Source: Deltaproteobacteria bacterium HGW-Deltaproteobacteria-14
GTDB taxonomy: Bacteria; Myxococcota_A; UBA9042; PHBI01
Reading direction: 5' to 3'
DNA length: 39,746 nt
Assembly (NCBI GenBank): GCA_002841945.1
Contig: PHBI01000040.1
Location: 1-39,746, forward strand
Part shown: piece after piece, positions 1 through 8,584 of the stretch
How the letters are laid out: each line of letters opens with the position of its first letter
Numbering within the stretch: position 1 is the stretch's first letter
Made by a program: the position numbers and the translations under genes
Notes under the pieces: model-generated
Told to the model about the DNA's origin: nothing
What the model saw: only the letters and a program-made list of their open reading frames with translations
Database searches by the model: none

Positions 1-171
1 GGTGGTGCAGCTGTCCGAGTCGTTGCAGGTGACCGGCGTGTAGACGCACTCGCCATCGACGCAGGCGTCGGTGGTGCAGGAGTCCTGGTCGTTGCAGGTG
101 ACCGGCGTGTAGACGCAGGCGCCGGCGACGCAGGCGTCGGTGGTGCAGCTGTCCGAGTCGTTGCAGGTGAC
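1..171 (-). repeat. 69-bp in-frame tandem repeat within the lipoprotein gene
   Basis: Near-identical units begin at 1, 70 and 139 (each opening GGTGGTGCAG on the plus strand). The 69-bp period encodes a 23-residue Cys-rich unit of the type CNDSDSCTTDACVxGxC. The unit continues left of the window, so the copy number is unknown. Confidence 0.85.
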
Positions 172-3100
172 GGGCTCGTGGGTACAGGACCCGGTCGACT
201 CGTCGCAGGCGTCGGTCGTGCACGGATCTTGGTCGTCGCAGGCCGAGCTCGAGAACGTCGGCTCGCACTGGCCGTTTGCCGCGGCGCAAGCGTACGTCGC
301 GCACTCGGTGTCCATCCCCGAGCAGTCGACCGCATCGTGCTGGCAGCCCTGCGCCGAGTAACACCAGTCGTTGGTGCACAGGTCGCCATCGTCGCAGGTC
401 ACCGGCTCACCGGGCTTGCACTCTCCACCCTCGCAGCGGTCGATGGTCGGGCACCCTGGGAGGCTCAGGTCGACGAAGATGTCCGCGTCGCCCGCGCTCT
501 CACACGCGCCGCCGGAGCGGGTGAAGAAGAACCACACGCTCGCACCGAAGTTCAGGTTCTTCCCGCTGGCGCTCCACCCCATCTGGAAGGGGTACACGCC
601 GTGCTCCGGCCGCTCGACGAGCACGACCTGGTCGCTCGGATCGGCGACGTTCACGAGGAGGCCGTCTACCGTGTTGTAGTACTCCCACTGTCCGTACATA
701 TCGGCCGTCTGGAGCCCGCCCAGCAACAGCTTCGGCCCACCGCTGCCGGCGGCGTCGAAGCCCTGCCCACGGTAGGCGAAGTGCAGCACGGCGTTGAACC
801 GCATCCCGATCTGACCGGGCCCGCCGCCCGTATGGGTGACCTTCACGACGCCGGTCATGGTCGCGTTGTGCGCGTCGTCCACGACGAGCTTCGCGCCCGG
901 CTCGAACGAGAAGTACACCTGCGCGTCCGCCGCCCCGGCCCCACAGAAGAACCCAGGCATCCACAGGCTCATCGCGAAGTCGGCGCTGTTGAAGGGCACC
1001 GCGTCGCTCACGTCGTAGGTCTTGCTCGGCCCGTAGGGGTCCGCGACCGCGTCACACGGATTGCCGGTGCAGGCGTTGCCGTCATCGCACGGGACGAAGT
1101 CGTTGATGGCTTGGCCGACGCACAGGCCGGTGCTCGGGTCACAGGCGCCGGCTGAACACTCCGAGTCCAAGTCGCTGCAGTCCACGTAGCTCGTCCCTTC
1201 GCAGGAGACGGTCGCGGGGTTACACGTGGACTCGGTCGTGCATGGGTTGTCGTCGTTGCACGGCGCGGTGTTGGGGGTGAACACACACCCGTTCTCGCTG
1301 GTCGGATCGCACGTGTCGTCGGTACACGGGTTACCGTCGTTGCAGGTCAGCGTCGGGCCGCCCACGCACGCGCCGTCGGTGCACTTGTCGTAGGTGGTGC
1401 ACGGGTTGTCGTCGTCGCACGCGAGGGTCGTGTTCGACGTCACGCACGCGCCCGTCACGCTGTCGCAGCTCGCCACGGTGCAGACGTTGCCGTCGTCCGG
1501 GCAGCCCTTCGGCTCCCCCCCTTGGCACTGCCCGGCGACGCAGGTCGTACCGGTCACGCAGAGGTCGTCGCCGACGCACGCCGTGCCGTCGTCGACGTTG
1601 ACGGGCTCACAGGCGTCGGTCAGCGGGTTGCACTGGCTCTCCTGGCAGGCGACCTGGCTCGCGGGGCAGGTCACCGCTGCGCCCAGCTGACACATCCCGT
1701 CGACGCAAACACCCTCGTCGTAGCAGGGGGCGTCGCAGGCGACGCCGTTGTTCGGCGAGTAATGACACACGAACGCCCCACCCGACCCGGGCTGGAGCTC
1801 CGCCGTGACGCACGGGTTGTCGCTGCGGCACACGTAGACCGTGGTCGGCTCGTAGTCGATGTCGTTCTCCTCGAAGGAGTCGGTCTCCGCCCGGCTGTCG
1901 ATGAAGCCGGCCGCCGTCATCGTGTAGATCTGCTCGTTCGGCCCACCGCCGAGGTCTTGGGACTGGACGAGCACCTTGACGACGATGACCCGCGCGGGCG
2001 TCACCTGCTCGAAGTAGCAGACGACGCGGTTGGTCTGCCCATCGTACTCGCAGAACTCGGCCCCAGGGGTCAGCCCCTCGGTCGTGAAGGACAGGAAGAT
2101 GGCCTCGGGCGGGATGACGAAGGTCGCGTCAGCCTGCGACGCCGTGGTGTCGCCGGCGTTGTACCACCGCACGGTGTACTCGAAGTTCGTCCCGGCCAGC
2201 ACCGGGTCCGGGTCGTCGCTGATGTCGGTCCCGAGGTCCACCCCGGTCGACCCGCGCACGGTGGTCGGCTCGGTGTCGCGGTCGTTCGCCTCGTTCGAGT
2301 CGTTCTCGTTGGCGTCGACCTGCGCGACCGCGTTGAGGATGCCGCCCGGCGTCGTCGGGCGGCCGGTGACCGTGACCGGGATGCTGTGGCCGGTCTGCAT
2401 CGTCGGGAACAGGCACGAGACCAGCTGGCCCACGACGGCGCATCCGGGGGTCGTCGTCTGGACGTTCGTGATGTCGCCCTGGATGACGAACTGCAGCGTC
2501 GCGTCGTGCGCGGTCTGCGGGCCGTGGTTCGTCACGTCGACGGTGTAGAGGAGCTCGGCGCCAGCGTCGACGGGGTCAGGGAAGTCGGTGATGGTCACCC
2601 CCATGTCCGCCCCGGTCGCCGCGACGACCAGCGTCGTCTGCTGCGCTCGGTTGTTCTCCTCGACCGCGTCGAGTTCGTAGGAGTCGACCAGCACCGCAGT
2701 GGTGATCGTTCCGAGCGCGATCGGCTTCAAGGTGACCGTCACGCTCGTCGCGCCGCCGGCAGGGAGCGTCCCGAGCGCGCAGGAGATGGCCGGGTCACCG
2801 GCCGAGATGGTGCAAGGCCCGCCGGGGCTCGTCGCCGTCAGGAGCTCGACGCCCGAGCGGTCCACGAAGCCCTGCTGGAGCGTGAGCTGCGTCGCGCTGT
2901 CCGGACCACCGTTGGTGATGGGGATGGTGTAGGTGAGCACGTCGCCGATGGCGATCGGGTCGGGCGCGTCCTGCACCAGGACCGCGAGGTCGACCTGCCC
3001 GCGGTCGGTCACGGCGACGCGGATGTTCCGGTTGTTGTTCTCCTCGGCGGTGTCGGTGACGTTCGACTCGATGCGCGCCAGCGCCGTGAGGTCGCCGAGC

Positions 3101-3972
3101 ACGGTCGGGGTGACCGTCACGGTCACCGTCCAGTCACCCGCCGCGCCGGCGGGGGCCGCCGGGGTGGTCGTGACGGGCAGGACCGCGACGTTGCACTGCA
3201 GACCACTGGCCATCGGGGTGCAGGTGCCGCGGTCGGTGGTGGCGGAGATGGCGGTGACCGAGGTCGCGCTCGCGAAGCTCAACAGGAAGCGAGCGCCCTC
3301 CGCGCTCGCCGGCCCGAAGTTTCGACCGACCAGGGTGATCTGCATGGGCTTTCCGATCAGGGCCGGGACGACCGACGGCGTCGCCGCGACGATCCCGACG
3401 TCCGAGACCGAGTCGACCACGGGGACATCGACCGTTACCTGATCGTTGGCGACGACGTTGTCGAAGGTCGCGACGTCGACCGCCCGACCGCTGAAGCGCA
3501 TCAGACCGAGCGCGTTGGAGCGCGCCCGGATCTGGAACGTCCGGATGGCGCCGCTCGCCAGCGGGCCCACGGCGCACTCCGCGACCGGGGGAGCCCCGAC
3601 CGTCGGCGGCACCAGCGAGCAGCCGGACCCGGCGCTCTCGATGAGCCCCACGACCTCGCCATCGACGCTCGACAAGCTCCCGGCAAACGCGACGTCCGTC
3701 GCGGCGTCGGGACCATTGTTACGGATGGTGACGTCGAACGTCACCAGGCGCCCGACGGCGACGGGGTTCGGTGTGGCCGTGATCGCGACGCCGATGTCCG
3801 CCGTCCCTTGGCCGACGGCACCGTTGGCGCTCGCCAAGCGATCCACGCTTCCGTCCTCGGAGGCCGTGCATGCGCCGAGCGTGGCAGCAAACACCCCGAT
3901 ACAGAGACACAGAGCGAATCCGTATCGGCAACGGGACATGCCCGCGCGCGTCGAGCTGGGTTCGACGGTCAT
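1..3972 (-). CDS. Giant DUF11/Cys-rich surface lipoprotein, 3' end beyond window
   Basis: An open frame of 1324 codons runs off the left edge without a stop. The ATG at 3972 is preceded by a GAGGAA ribosome site about 6 nt upstream. The N-terminus has a lipoprotein signal (hydrophobic FALCLCIGVFAATLGAC, lipobox Cys35), so export and lipid anchoring are expected. Residues ~50-700 hold about five DUF11/CARDB-type beta-sandwich repeats, each with a DxxPDPVxxGxxxxYTVxxTNxGP-like opening. Residues ~710-975 are a Cys-rich region with CNDxxPCTxDxCD motifs. Residues ~980-1155 form a globular, lectin-like beta domain containing an FFCGAGAADAQVYFSF stretch. A second Cys-rich repeat region continues out of the window. 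Such architecture is common in Myxococcota surface proteins, often ending in a MYXO-CTERM tail, which would lie outside. Adhesion or matrix function is inference. Confidence 0.9.
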   Translation of the reverse strand, partial: MTVEPSSTRAGMSRCRYGFALCLCIGVFAATLGACTASEDGSVDRLASANGAVGQGTADIGVAITATPNPVAVGRLVTFDVTIRNNGPDAATDVAFAGSLSSVDGEVVGLIESAGSGCSLVPPTVGAPPVAECAVGPLASGAIRTFQIRARSNALGLMRFSGRAVDVATFDNVVANDQVTVDVPVVDSVSDVGIVAATPSVVPALIGKPMQITLVGRNFGPASAEGARFLLSFASATSVTAISATTDRGTCTPMASGLQCNVAVLPVTTTPAAPAGAAGDWTVTVTVTPTVLGDLTALARIESNVTDTAEENNNRNIRVAVTDRGQVDLAVLVQDAPDPIAIGDVLTYTIPITNGGPDSATQLTLQQGFVDRSGVELLTATSPGGPCTISAGDPAISCALGTLPAGGATSVTVTLKPIALGTITTAVLVDSYELDAVEENNRAQQTTLVVAATGADMGVTITDFPDPVDAGAELLYTVDVTNHGPQTAHDATLQFVIQGDITNVQTTTPGCAVVGQLVSCLFPTMQTGHSIPVTVTGRPTTPGGILNAVAQVDANENDSNEANDRDTEPTTVRGSTGVDLGTDISDDPDPVLAGTNFEYTVRWYNAGDTTASQADATFVIPPEAIFLSFTTEGLTPGAEFCEYDGQTNRVVCYFEQVTPARVIVVKVLVQSQDLGGGPNEQIYTMTAAGFIDSRAETDSFEENDIDYEPTTVYVCRSDNPCVTAELQPGSGGAFVCHYSPNNGVACDAPCYDEGVCVDGMCQLGAAVTCPASQVACQESQCNPLTDACEPVNVDDGTACVGDDLCVTGTTCVAGQCQGGEPKGCPDDGNVCTVASCDSVTGACVTSNTTLACDDDNPCTTYDKCTDGACVGGPTLTCNDGNPCTDDTCDPTSENGCVFTPNTAPCNDDNPCTTESTCNPATVSCEGTSYVDCSDLDSECSAGACDPSTGLCVGQAINDFVPCDDGNACTGNPCDAVADPYGPSKTYDVSDAVPFNSADFAMSLWMPGFFCGAGAADAQVYFSFEPGAKLVVDDAHNATMTGVVKVTHTGGGPGQIGMRFNAVLHFAYRGQGFDAAGSGGPKLLLGGLQTADMYGQWEYYNTVDGLLVNVADPSDQVVLVERPEHGVYPFQMGWSASGKNLNFGASVWFFFTRSGGACESAGDADIFVDLSLPGCPTIDRCEGGECKPGEPVTCDDGDLCTNDWCYSAQGCQHDAVDCSGMDTECATYACAAANGQCEPTFSSSACDDQDPCTTDACDESTGSCTHEPVTCNDSDSCTTDACVAGACVYTPVTCNDQDSCTTDACVDGECVYTPVTCNDSDSCTT

Positions 3973-4054
3973 TTTTTCTTCCTCAAGTTTTTTTGGAGGT
4001 CGCCCGAAGGAGGAGGGGTGGGCTTCCGCGCAATCTGCAGACACCGTGGTCGGT

Positions 4055-4084
4055 ACAATAGGAAGCGTCTCGGGACCATGTCAA
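4055..4084 (-). promoter_or_regulatory. Sigma-70-type promoter for the DUF11 lipoprotein gene
   Basis: Read leftward: TTGACA (4084-4079), an 18-bp spacer, then TATTGT (4060-4055). The -35 is a perfect match and the -10 matches 4 of 6. Transcription would begin near 4048, giving a leader of about 76 nt before the ATG at 3972. Confidence 0.5.
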
Positions 4085-4402
4085 CGACCGAGTCGCCGCC
4101 GTTGTAACGAAGGCCTGCCCCGAACCTCGTCGACGCCGCTGGGAGGCAGGCGCGGCCTTCAGACGCGCCGACGGACACCCGCTCGAGGCTGAGAGGGGCG
4201 GCGGCGCGGCCGCCACCCGGCCCGCATCGTCCTCCCGAGACCACCCCCTCTGCCGGATAGATGGCGGAGCGATCTGGGTTCCGAGCGACGATATGGTCAG
4301 GATCCACCCGCGGGAGACCCGTACACGGTGCCCGGTGGCGGAAGAGCGGGAACCGCAGCGCGCGGGATTTGTGGGCGCGCGCGTATCGCCGACGGCGGCC
4401 GC

Positions 4403-4446
4403 GACACAGGTGTCGCTTGACACGGCTAGTCGGCCCAAACGAGACT
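4403..4446 (+). promoter_or_regulatory. Candidate promoter/operator for the TSP3-repeat protein gene
   Basis: A perfect TTGACA lies at 4417-4422 with only a weak -10 (GAGACT, 4441-4446, 18-bp spacer). Immediately upstream is the palindrome GACAC-AG-GTGTC (4403-4414), positioned like a regulator site next to a -35. The start codon is about 100 nt downstream. Confidence 0.3.
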
Positions 4447-4544
4447 ATTCCAACTCAGATCTCTCCACACGACATCCCCCGTGTGCGCTATCGACTGGCT
4501 CGTCCTGTCGAATCCAGGCTCCAGTCCACGAACCATGAGGCGTC

Positions 4545-7500
4545 ATGCTTGCCATCACACGCTGTGATTCCGCGTCGACGCACCCCTTTGGCGGTCCCGG
4601 CAGAAAACGCCGGGGCGGGACCCGGGTGCTCCTCGCTTCCGCGCTCGTCGCGCTCCTTTCGCCCTCCGCCTGGGCCGAGGGTGAGATCCAATTCGGCTTT
4701 CCCGGTCAGGGACAACCGCTGAAGTCCTCCACCGATGTCCGGATCGATGTCCTCGAGGCTGGCGAGACGGTCAGCTGGAAGGGCCTCGGGACGCTGACGC
4801 TGAAGGACTCGAGCGGCAACACCCTCGAGGCGCTCGTCGGACCGGCCGCCGGTCCGATCACGACGGCGGTCACGAGCACCGTCGCGCTGCCGGTCGGGAC
4901 GCTGCGTGCCTCCCTGTCGCTGAACCAGCGCGACATCGTCGGGATCGACTTCTTCGTCCCCGTCGGCTGGGACATCACCGTCAAGAGCCCGAGCGGCGTC
5001 GTCCGCGACGGGCGGGTCCACTCGAAGCAGTGGATCTTCGAGACCGGCTCGTACGCGCCGGCGAAGGCCGCGAACGTCAGCTTCTATGCGCTCGCGCCGG
5101 GTGGTGTTGGGACGACGGCGCAGACGAACACCGTCATCGAGATGAAGATGGACGGCGTCAACGGCTACGAGTACCAGGTCAGCGGTAACCGGACCGGCCT
5201 GTTGGGCACCCAGGCGGGCCGCAGCGTGCCCGACCCGACCGGCAGCGTGACCATCCCGGTGGAGTACGAGCTGTACCTCAACGTCCCGGCGAAGGCGCTC
5301 TTCAACGCCGTCACCCCGACGGTGAGCGGGTTCCGCTACCAGGGCAACGGCGACGGCTGCCCCAACGGCGACACCGTCGACTCGACCATCATCGTGTCGC
5401 CGAGCCCGAACGGCTACTTCAGCTTCCAGACCAACGTCGACGGCACCTACCACATCCGCTGCGACATCAACCGCGACGGCAAGATCTCGAAGGTCGGTGG
5501 CCCGGACCTGCTGCTCATCGGATCGACCAGCAGCACGACGGTCCCGTGGGACGCCACCTTCGACGGCCAGCCGATCGCGCCGGGGGACTACCGCTGCGAG
5601 ATCAGCATCCACGTCGCCGAGTTCCACTTCGCGGCCCGGGACATGGAGACGGCCTTCCGCGGCCTGCGGATGTTCGAGGTGAACTCGAACCTCACCCGCA
5701 CCCCGCTGCGCATGTTCTGGAACGATCTCGCGGTCCAGAACATCCCGAACTCGTCGACCGGTGAGGTCGTGATGCCGCTCGACCCGAACCCGCTCCCCGC
5801 GGGGTTCCCGGTCGCCGACCAGCTGCAGCTCAAGAGCCCGCCGCTCTCCCCCGACGACGGGCTGTCCTCGGGGGCCTACTCCGAGCTGACCCTGGTCTAC
5901 GGGATCAAGGCCCCGTACAACCTCACCGCGCCGGTCTATCGCCAGGGCAACTCACGGGGCTGGGGCGCCTTCCTCGACCCGAACGACCTGCCCGCGGGAT
6001 CGAAGATCTCCAAGGGTGAGAAGGCTGTCCTCGACACCTACACCCGCGCCCGCATCGCGACGAGCACGCCCTTCACGATCACGATGATCGCCGATCAGGA
6101 CACCGACCAGGACGGTTGCACCGACCTCAAGGAGACCTGCCTGATGGGGACCAAGATCGACGACAAGGACACCGACGACGACGGGCTCGAGGACTGCGAC
6201 GAGTTCGAGTTCAACGACAACCCCACCGACCCGACCCTGCCCGACACCGACGGGGACGGCCTCTGCGACGGCGCCATCGCCGTGACCCCCGCGGTCGGTG
6301 ACTCCTGCATCCCGGAGGAGGACGGCAACACCGACGGCGTCAACGACCACGACCCGCAGGGCCACCCGACCGAGACCGACCCGGCCGACCCGGACACCGA
6401 CGACGACGGCTACTGCGACGGACCGCGCGTCCCGGCGGGACAGACCCAGTGCGACCACCCGAGCGACAACTGCCCGCTGGTCTACAACCCGAGCCAGGTC
6501 GACTCGGACGAGGACGGGATCGGCGACGCCTGCGATGACCTCGACTGCGACCCGGACCGCGACAACATCGTCAACTTCTCGGACCGCGCCTGTTGGCCGA
6601 CGGTGCCGCCGGGTGACCCGACGCCGACCGACCCCTGCACCGCCGGCGACACGACCCTCTGCATCGACAACTGCCAGATGACGGCCAACACCGACCAGGC
6701 CGACCTCGACGCTGACGGCGTCGGCAACGCCTGCGAGTGCGACCGTGACGGTGACGGCGTCCGTGACAACCCGGATCTGGCCTGCTGGCCCGATCTCCCG
6801 CCGGGCAACCCGCCGCCGACCGCCCCCTGCGACGACCTCCAGACCGCGTTCTGCATCGACAACTGCGCCGACACCGTGAACGCCGAACAGGCCGACCTCG
6901 ACGGCGACGGCATGGGCGACGTCTGCGACTGCGACATGGACAACGACGGCATCATCGACAAGTCGACCGTGGCCTGCTGGCCGGGCCTCCCGCCGGGCGA
7001 TCCGCCGCCGAGCGCCCCGTGCGAGGATTTGCAGACGGCGCTGTGCATCGACAACTGCGCGCGCACGGCGAACTCCGAGCAGGCCGACCTCGACGGCGAT
7101 GGTGCGGGCGACGCCTGCGACTGCGACGTCGACGGCGACACGATCAAGGACAAGTCGGTACGCGAGTGCTGGCCGGGCCTCCCGCCGAATGATCCACCGC
7201 CGAGCACACCTTGTGCGGACAAGCAGACCGATCTGTGCATCGACAACTGCGTCTACGACCAGAACGTCGAGCAGGGCGATCTCGACGGCGACGGCGCGGG
7301 CGACACCTGTGATTGCGATATCGACGGCGACACGATCAAGGACAAGTCGACCGCCGCCTGCTGGCCCGAGGTTCCCGAGGGTGATCCGCCGCCGACGGCG
7401 ACGTGTGACGACCAGCAGACCACGCTGTGCATCGACAACTGCGTCTTCACGCCGAACGCCGGTCAGGACGACCGCAACAGCGACGACGAGGGCGACGCCT

Positions 7501-8375
7501 GCGAGTGCGACCGCGACGGCGACGGCGTGGTCGACAACTCGGCCCGGGTCTGCTGGCCCGACCTCCCGCCGGGGGACCCGACCCCGACCGATCCCTGCGC
7601 AGATGGGAACGCCGCGGGCTGCATCGACAACTGCGTCGACACGGTCAACCCCGACCAGCTCGATCGCGACAACGACGGCCAGGGCGACGCCTGCGAGTGC
7701 GACAAGGACGGCGACGGCATCAACGACAGCCCCGCCGTGGTCTGCTGGCCGGGCGTCACGCCGCCGACCGCGTCGTGCGCGCCGGGTGAGGACGGCAACT
7801 GCATCGACAACTGCCCGAACATCGAGAACCCTGACCAGGCGGACCTCGATGGTGACGGGATCGGCGACGTCTGCGACTGCGACGCGGACGGCGACGGCGT
7901 CAAGGACAAGAGCACGGCCGAGTGTTGGCCGGGCGAGGTCCCGCCGAACAGCGCGTGCCCCGACAAGGTCACCCAGCGCTGCGTCGACAACTGCGCGGTG
8001 AACCCCAACCCCGACCAGGATGATCTCGACGGTGACGGCATCGGCGACGTCTGCGACCCCGACATCGACGGCGACGGGCTGTTGAACGACTTCGAGGACC
8101 GCGACGGCGATCGGCTCTACGACCCGGCCAAGGACTACTCGAACTTCCGCAACCCCGACACCGACGGTGGCGGCGAGAACGACGGCTCCGAGTCGGACAA
8201 AGATCGTGACCCGCAGCAGCCGTGCGACGACTTCGGCGGATCCTGCGTCATCCTCCTCGAGGGTGGCGGCGGCTGCCAGGGTGGCGGCTCCGGCGCGCCG
8301 CTCGGCCTGGCGTTTGGTGCGCTGACGCTGCTGGGTCTCGCCGCGCTGCGGCGGCGCCGCTACGACGGCCGCTAG
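4545..8375 (+). CDS. Secreted thrombospondin type-3 repeat protein with MYXO-CTERM tail
   Basis: The 1276-residue protein begins at ATG 4545 behind a GAGG site. Residues 1-45 form a long signal peptide (basic GRKRRGG, then VLLASALVALLSPSAWAEG). Residues ~46-510 are an unrecognised, probably beta-rich region. From ~520 onward come acidic DxDxDG calcium-binding loops typical of thrombospondin type-3 repeats, including eight near-regular ~64-residue modules (~667-1170). The end carries a Gly/Cys-rich patch, a hydrophobic helix and an RRRR cluster (~1242-1276), the layout of the MYXO-CTERM sorting signal, which anchors proteins at the cell surface in Myxococcota. Calcium binding follows from the family; adhesion is inference. 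A rho-independent-type hairpin follows. Confidence 0.93.
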   Translation: MLAITRCDSASTHPFGGPGRKRRGGTRVLLASALVALLSPSAWAEGEIQFGFPGQGQPLKSSTDVRIDVLEAGETVSWKGLGTLTLKDSSGNTLEALVGPAAGPITTAVTSTVALPVGTLRASLSLNQRDIVGIDFFVPVGWDITVKSPSGVVRDGRVHSKQWIFETGSYAPAKAANVSFYALAPGGVGTTAQTNTVIEMKMDGVNGYEYQVSGNRTGLLGTQAGRSVPDPTGSVTIPVEYELYLNVPAKALFNAVTPTVSGFRYQGNGDGCPNGDTVDSTIIVSPSPNGYFSFQTNVDGTYHIRCDINRDGKISKVGGPDLLLIGSTSSTTVPWDATFDGQPIAPGDYRCEISIHVAEFHFAARDMETAFRGLRMFEVNSNLTRTPLRMFWNDLAVQNIPNSSTGEVVMPLDPNPLPAGFPVADQLQLKSPPLSPDDGLSSGAYSELTLVYGIKAPYNLTAPVYRQGNSRGWGAFLDPNDLPAGSKISKGEKAVLDTYTRARIATSTPFTITMIADQDTDQDGCTDLKETCLMGTKIDDKDTDDDGLEDCDEFEFNDNPTDPTLPDTDGDGLCDGAIAVTPAVGDSCIPEEDGNTDGVNDHDPQGHPTETDPADPDTDDDGYCDGPRVPAGQTQCDHPSDNCPLVYNPSQVDSDEDGIGDACDDLDCDPDRDNIVNFSDRACWPTVPPGDPTPTDPCTAGDTTLCIDNCQMTANTDQADLDADGVGNACECDRDGDGVRDNPDLACWPDLPPGNPPPTAPCDDLQTAFCIDNCADTVNAEQADLDGDGMGDVCDCDMDNDGIIDKSTVACWPGLPPGDPPPSAPCEDLQTALCIDNCARTANSEQADLDGDGAGDACDCDVDGDTIKDKSVRECWPGLPPNDPPPSTPCADKQTDLCIDNCVYDQNVEQGDLDGDGAGDTCDCDIDGDTIKDKSTAACWPEVPEGDPPPTATCDDQQTTLCIDNCVFTPNAGQDDRNSDDEGDACECDRDGDGVVDNSARVCWPDLPPGDPTPTDPCADGNAAGCIDNCVDTVNPDQLDRDNDGQGDACECDKDGDGINDSPAVVCWPGVTPPTASCAPGEDGNCIDNCPNIENPDQADLDGDGIGDVCDCDADGDGVKDKSTAECWPGEVPPNSACPDKVTQRCVDNCAVNPNPDQDDLDGDGIGDVCDPDIDGDGLLNDFEDRDGDRLYDPAKDYSNFRNPDTDGGGENDGSESDKDRDPQQPCDDFGGSCVILLEGGGGCQGGGSGAPLGLAFGALTLLGLAALRRRRYDGR
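6546..8060 (+). repeat. Eight ~64-residue Ca-binding/Cys modules
   Basis: Eight modules (~165-200 bp each, diverged) share the order: Asp-rich DxDxDG loop, a short linker, CWPxxPPGDPPPT, a Cys, then CIDNC, then an Asn/Gln/Asp-rich DQADLDGDGxGDxC loop. They are repeats within the coding sequence, not a mobile element. Confidence 0.85.
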
Positions 8376-8403
8376 TTCGCTGACGGCTTAGCGAGCCCAC
8401 AGG

Positions 8404-8436
8404 AGGCCCCCGGATCGCGGCGCGAACCGGGGGCCT
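8404..8436 (+). terminator. Intrinsic terminator after the TSP3-repeat gene
   Basis: A perfect 10-bp GC-rich stem (AGGCCCCCGG 8404-8413 with CCGGGGGCCT 8427-8436) encloses a 13-nt loop, 29 nt after the stop. It is followed by only TTCTG, so the U-tract is poor. Confidence 0.7.
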
Positions 8437-8450
8437 TCTGCGTTCTGACG

Positions 8451-8561
8451 CCCAGACGCGCCCCAGACGCGACGGGGATAGGCTGGGCGCCAAATCGAGC
8501 GAGAAGATCGCGCTCCGGGCGGCTGGGCGACCGAACGCCGTGCGCCGCTCGTCTGGGGCGC
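8451..8561 (+). promoter_or_regulatory. Potential structured leader upstream of the decarboxylase
   Basis: A perfect 12-bp inverted repeat (GCGCCCCAGACG 8458-8469 and CGTCTGGGGCGC 8550-8561) closes an 80-nt interior that contains a smaller GAGCG/CGCTC hairpin. An 11-bp tandem repeat (CCCAGACGCG at 8451 and 8462) overlaps the left arm, so two alternative pairings with the right arm are possible. It ends 23 nt before the ATG at 8585. No known riboswitch class is recognised. Confidence 0.35.
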
Positions 8562-8584
8562 GGGGTTCGGCTAAGGTCGCGACC

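Larger units (their letters stand above)
3973..4544. other. 572-bp divergent intergenic promoter region
   Basis: This gap separates the divergent starts of the two giant exported proteins. I see no credible gene in it; the short open frames have out-of-frame, arginine-rich composition. It holds a good leftward sigma-70-type promoter (4055-4084), a weaker rightward TTGACA preceded by a GACAC-AG-GTGTC palindrome (4403-4422), and an imperfect large stem between 4109-4119 and 4145-4160. Confidence 0.7.

Noticed and set aside
1..171. CRISPR array
   Set aside because: The 69-bp units are contiguous, in frame and encode a Cys-rich peptide; there are no unique spacers.
1522..4107. 861-codon plus-strand open frame
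   Set aside because: It is antisense to the DUF11 lipoprotein gene; composition is Arg/Val/Asp-rich with no motif, typical of shadow frames in high-GC DNA.
4261..4722. 153-codon plus-strand gene in the divergent region
   Set aside because: Arg/Pro-rich composition, no ribosome site, and it overlaps the signal-peptide coding region of the TSP3-repeat gene out of frame.
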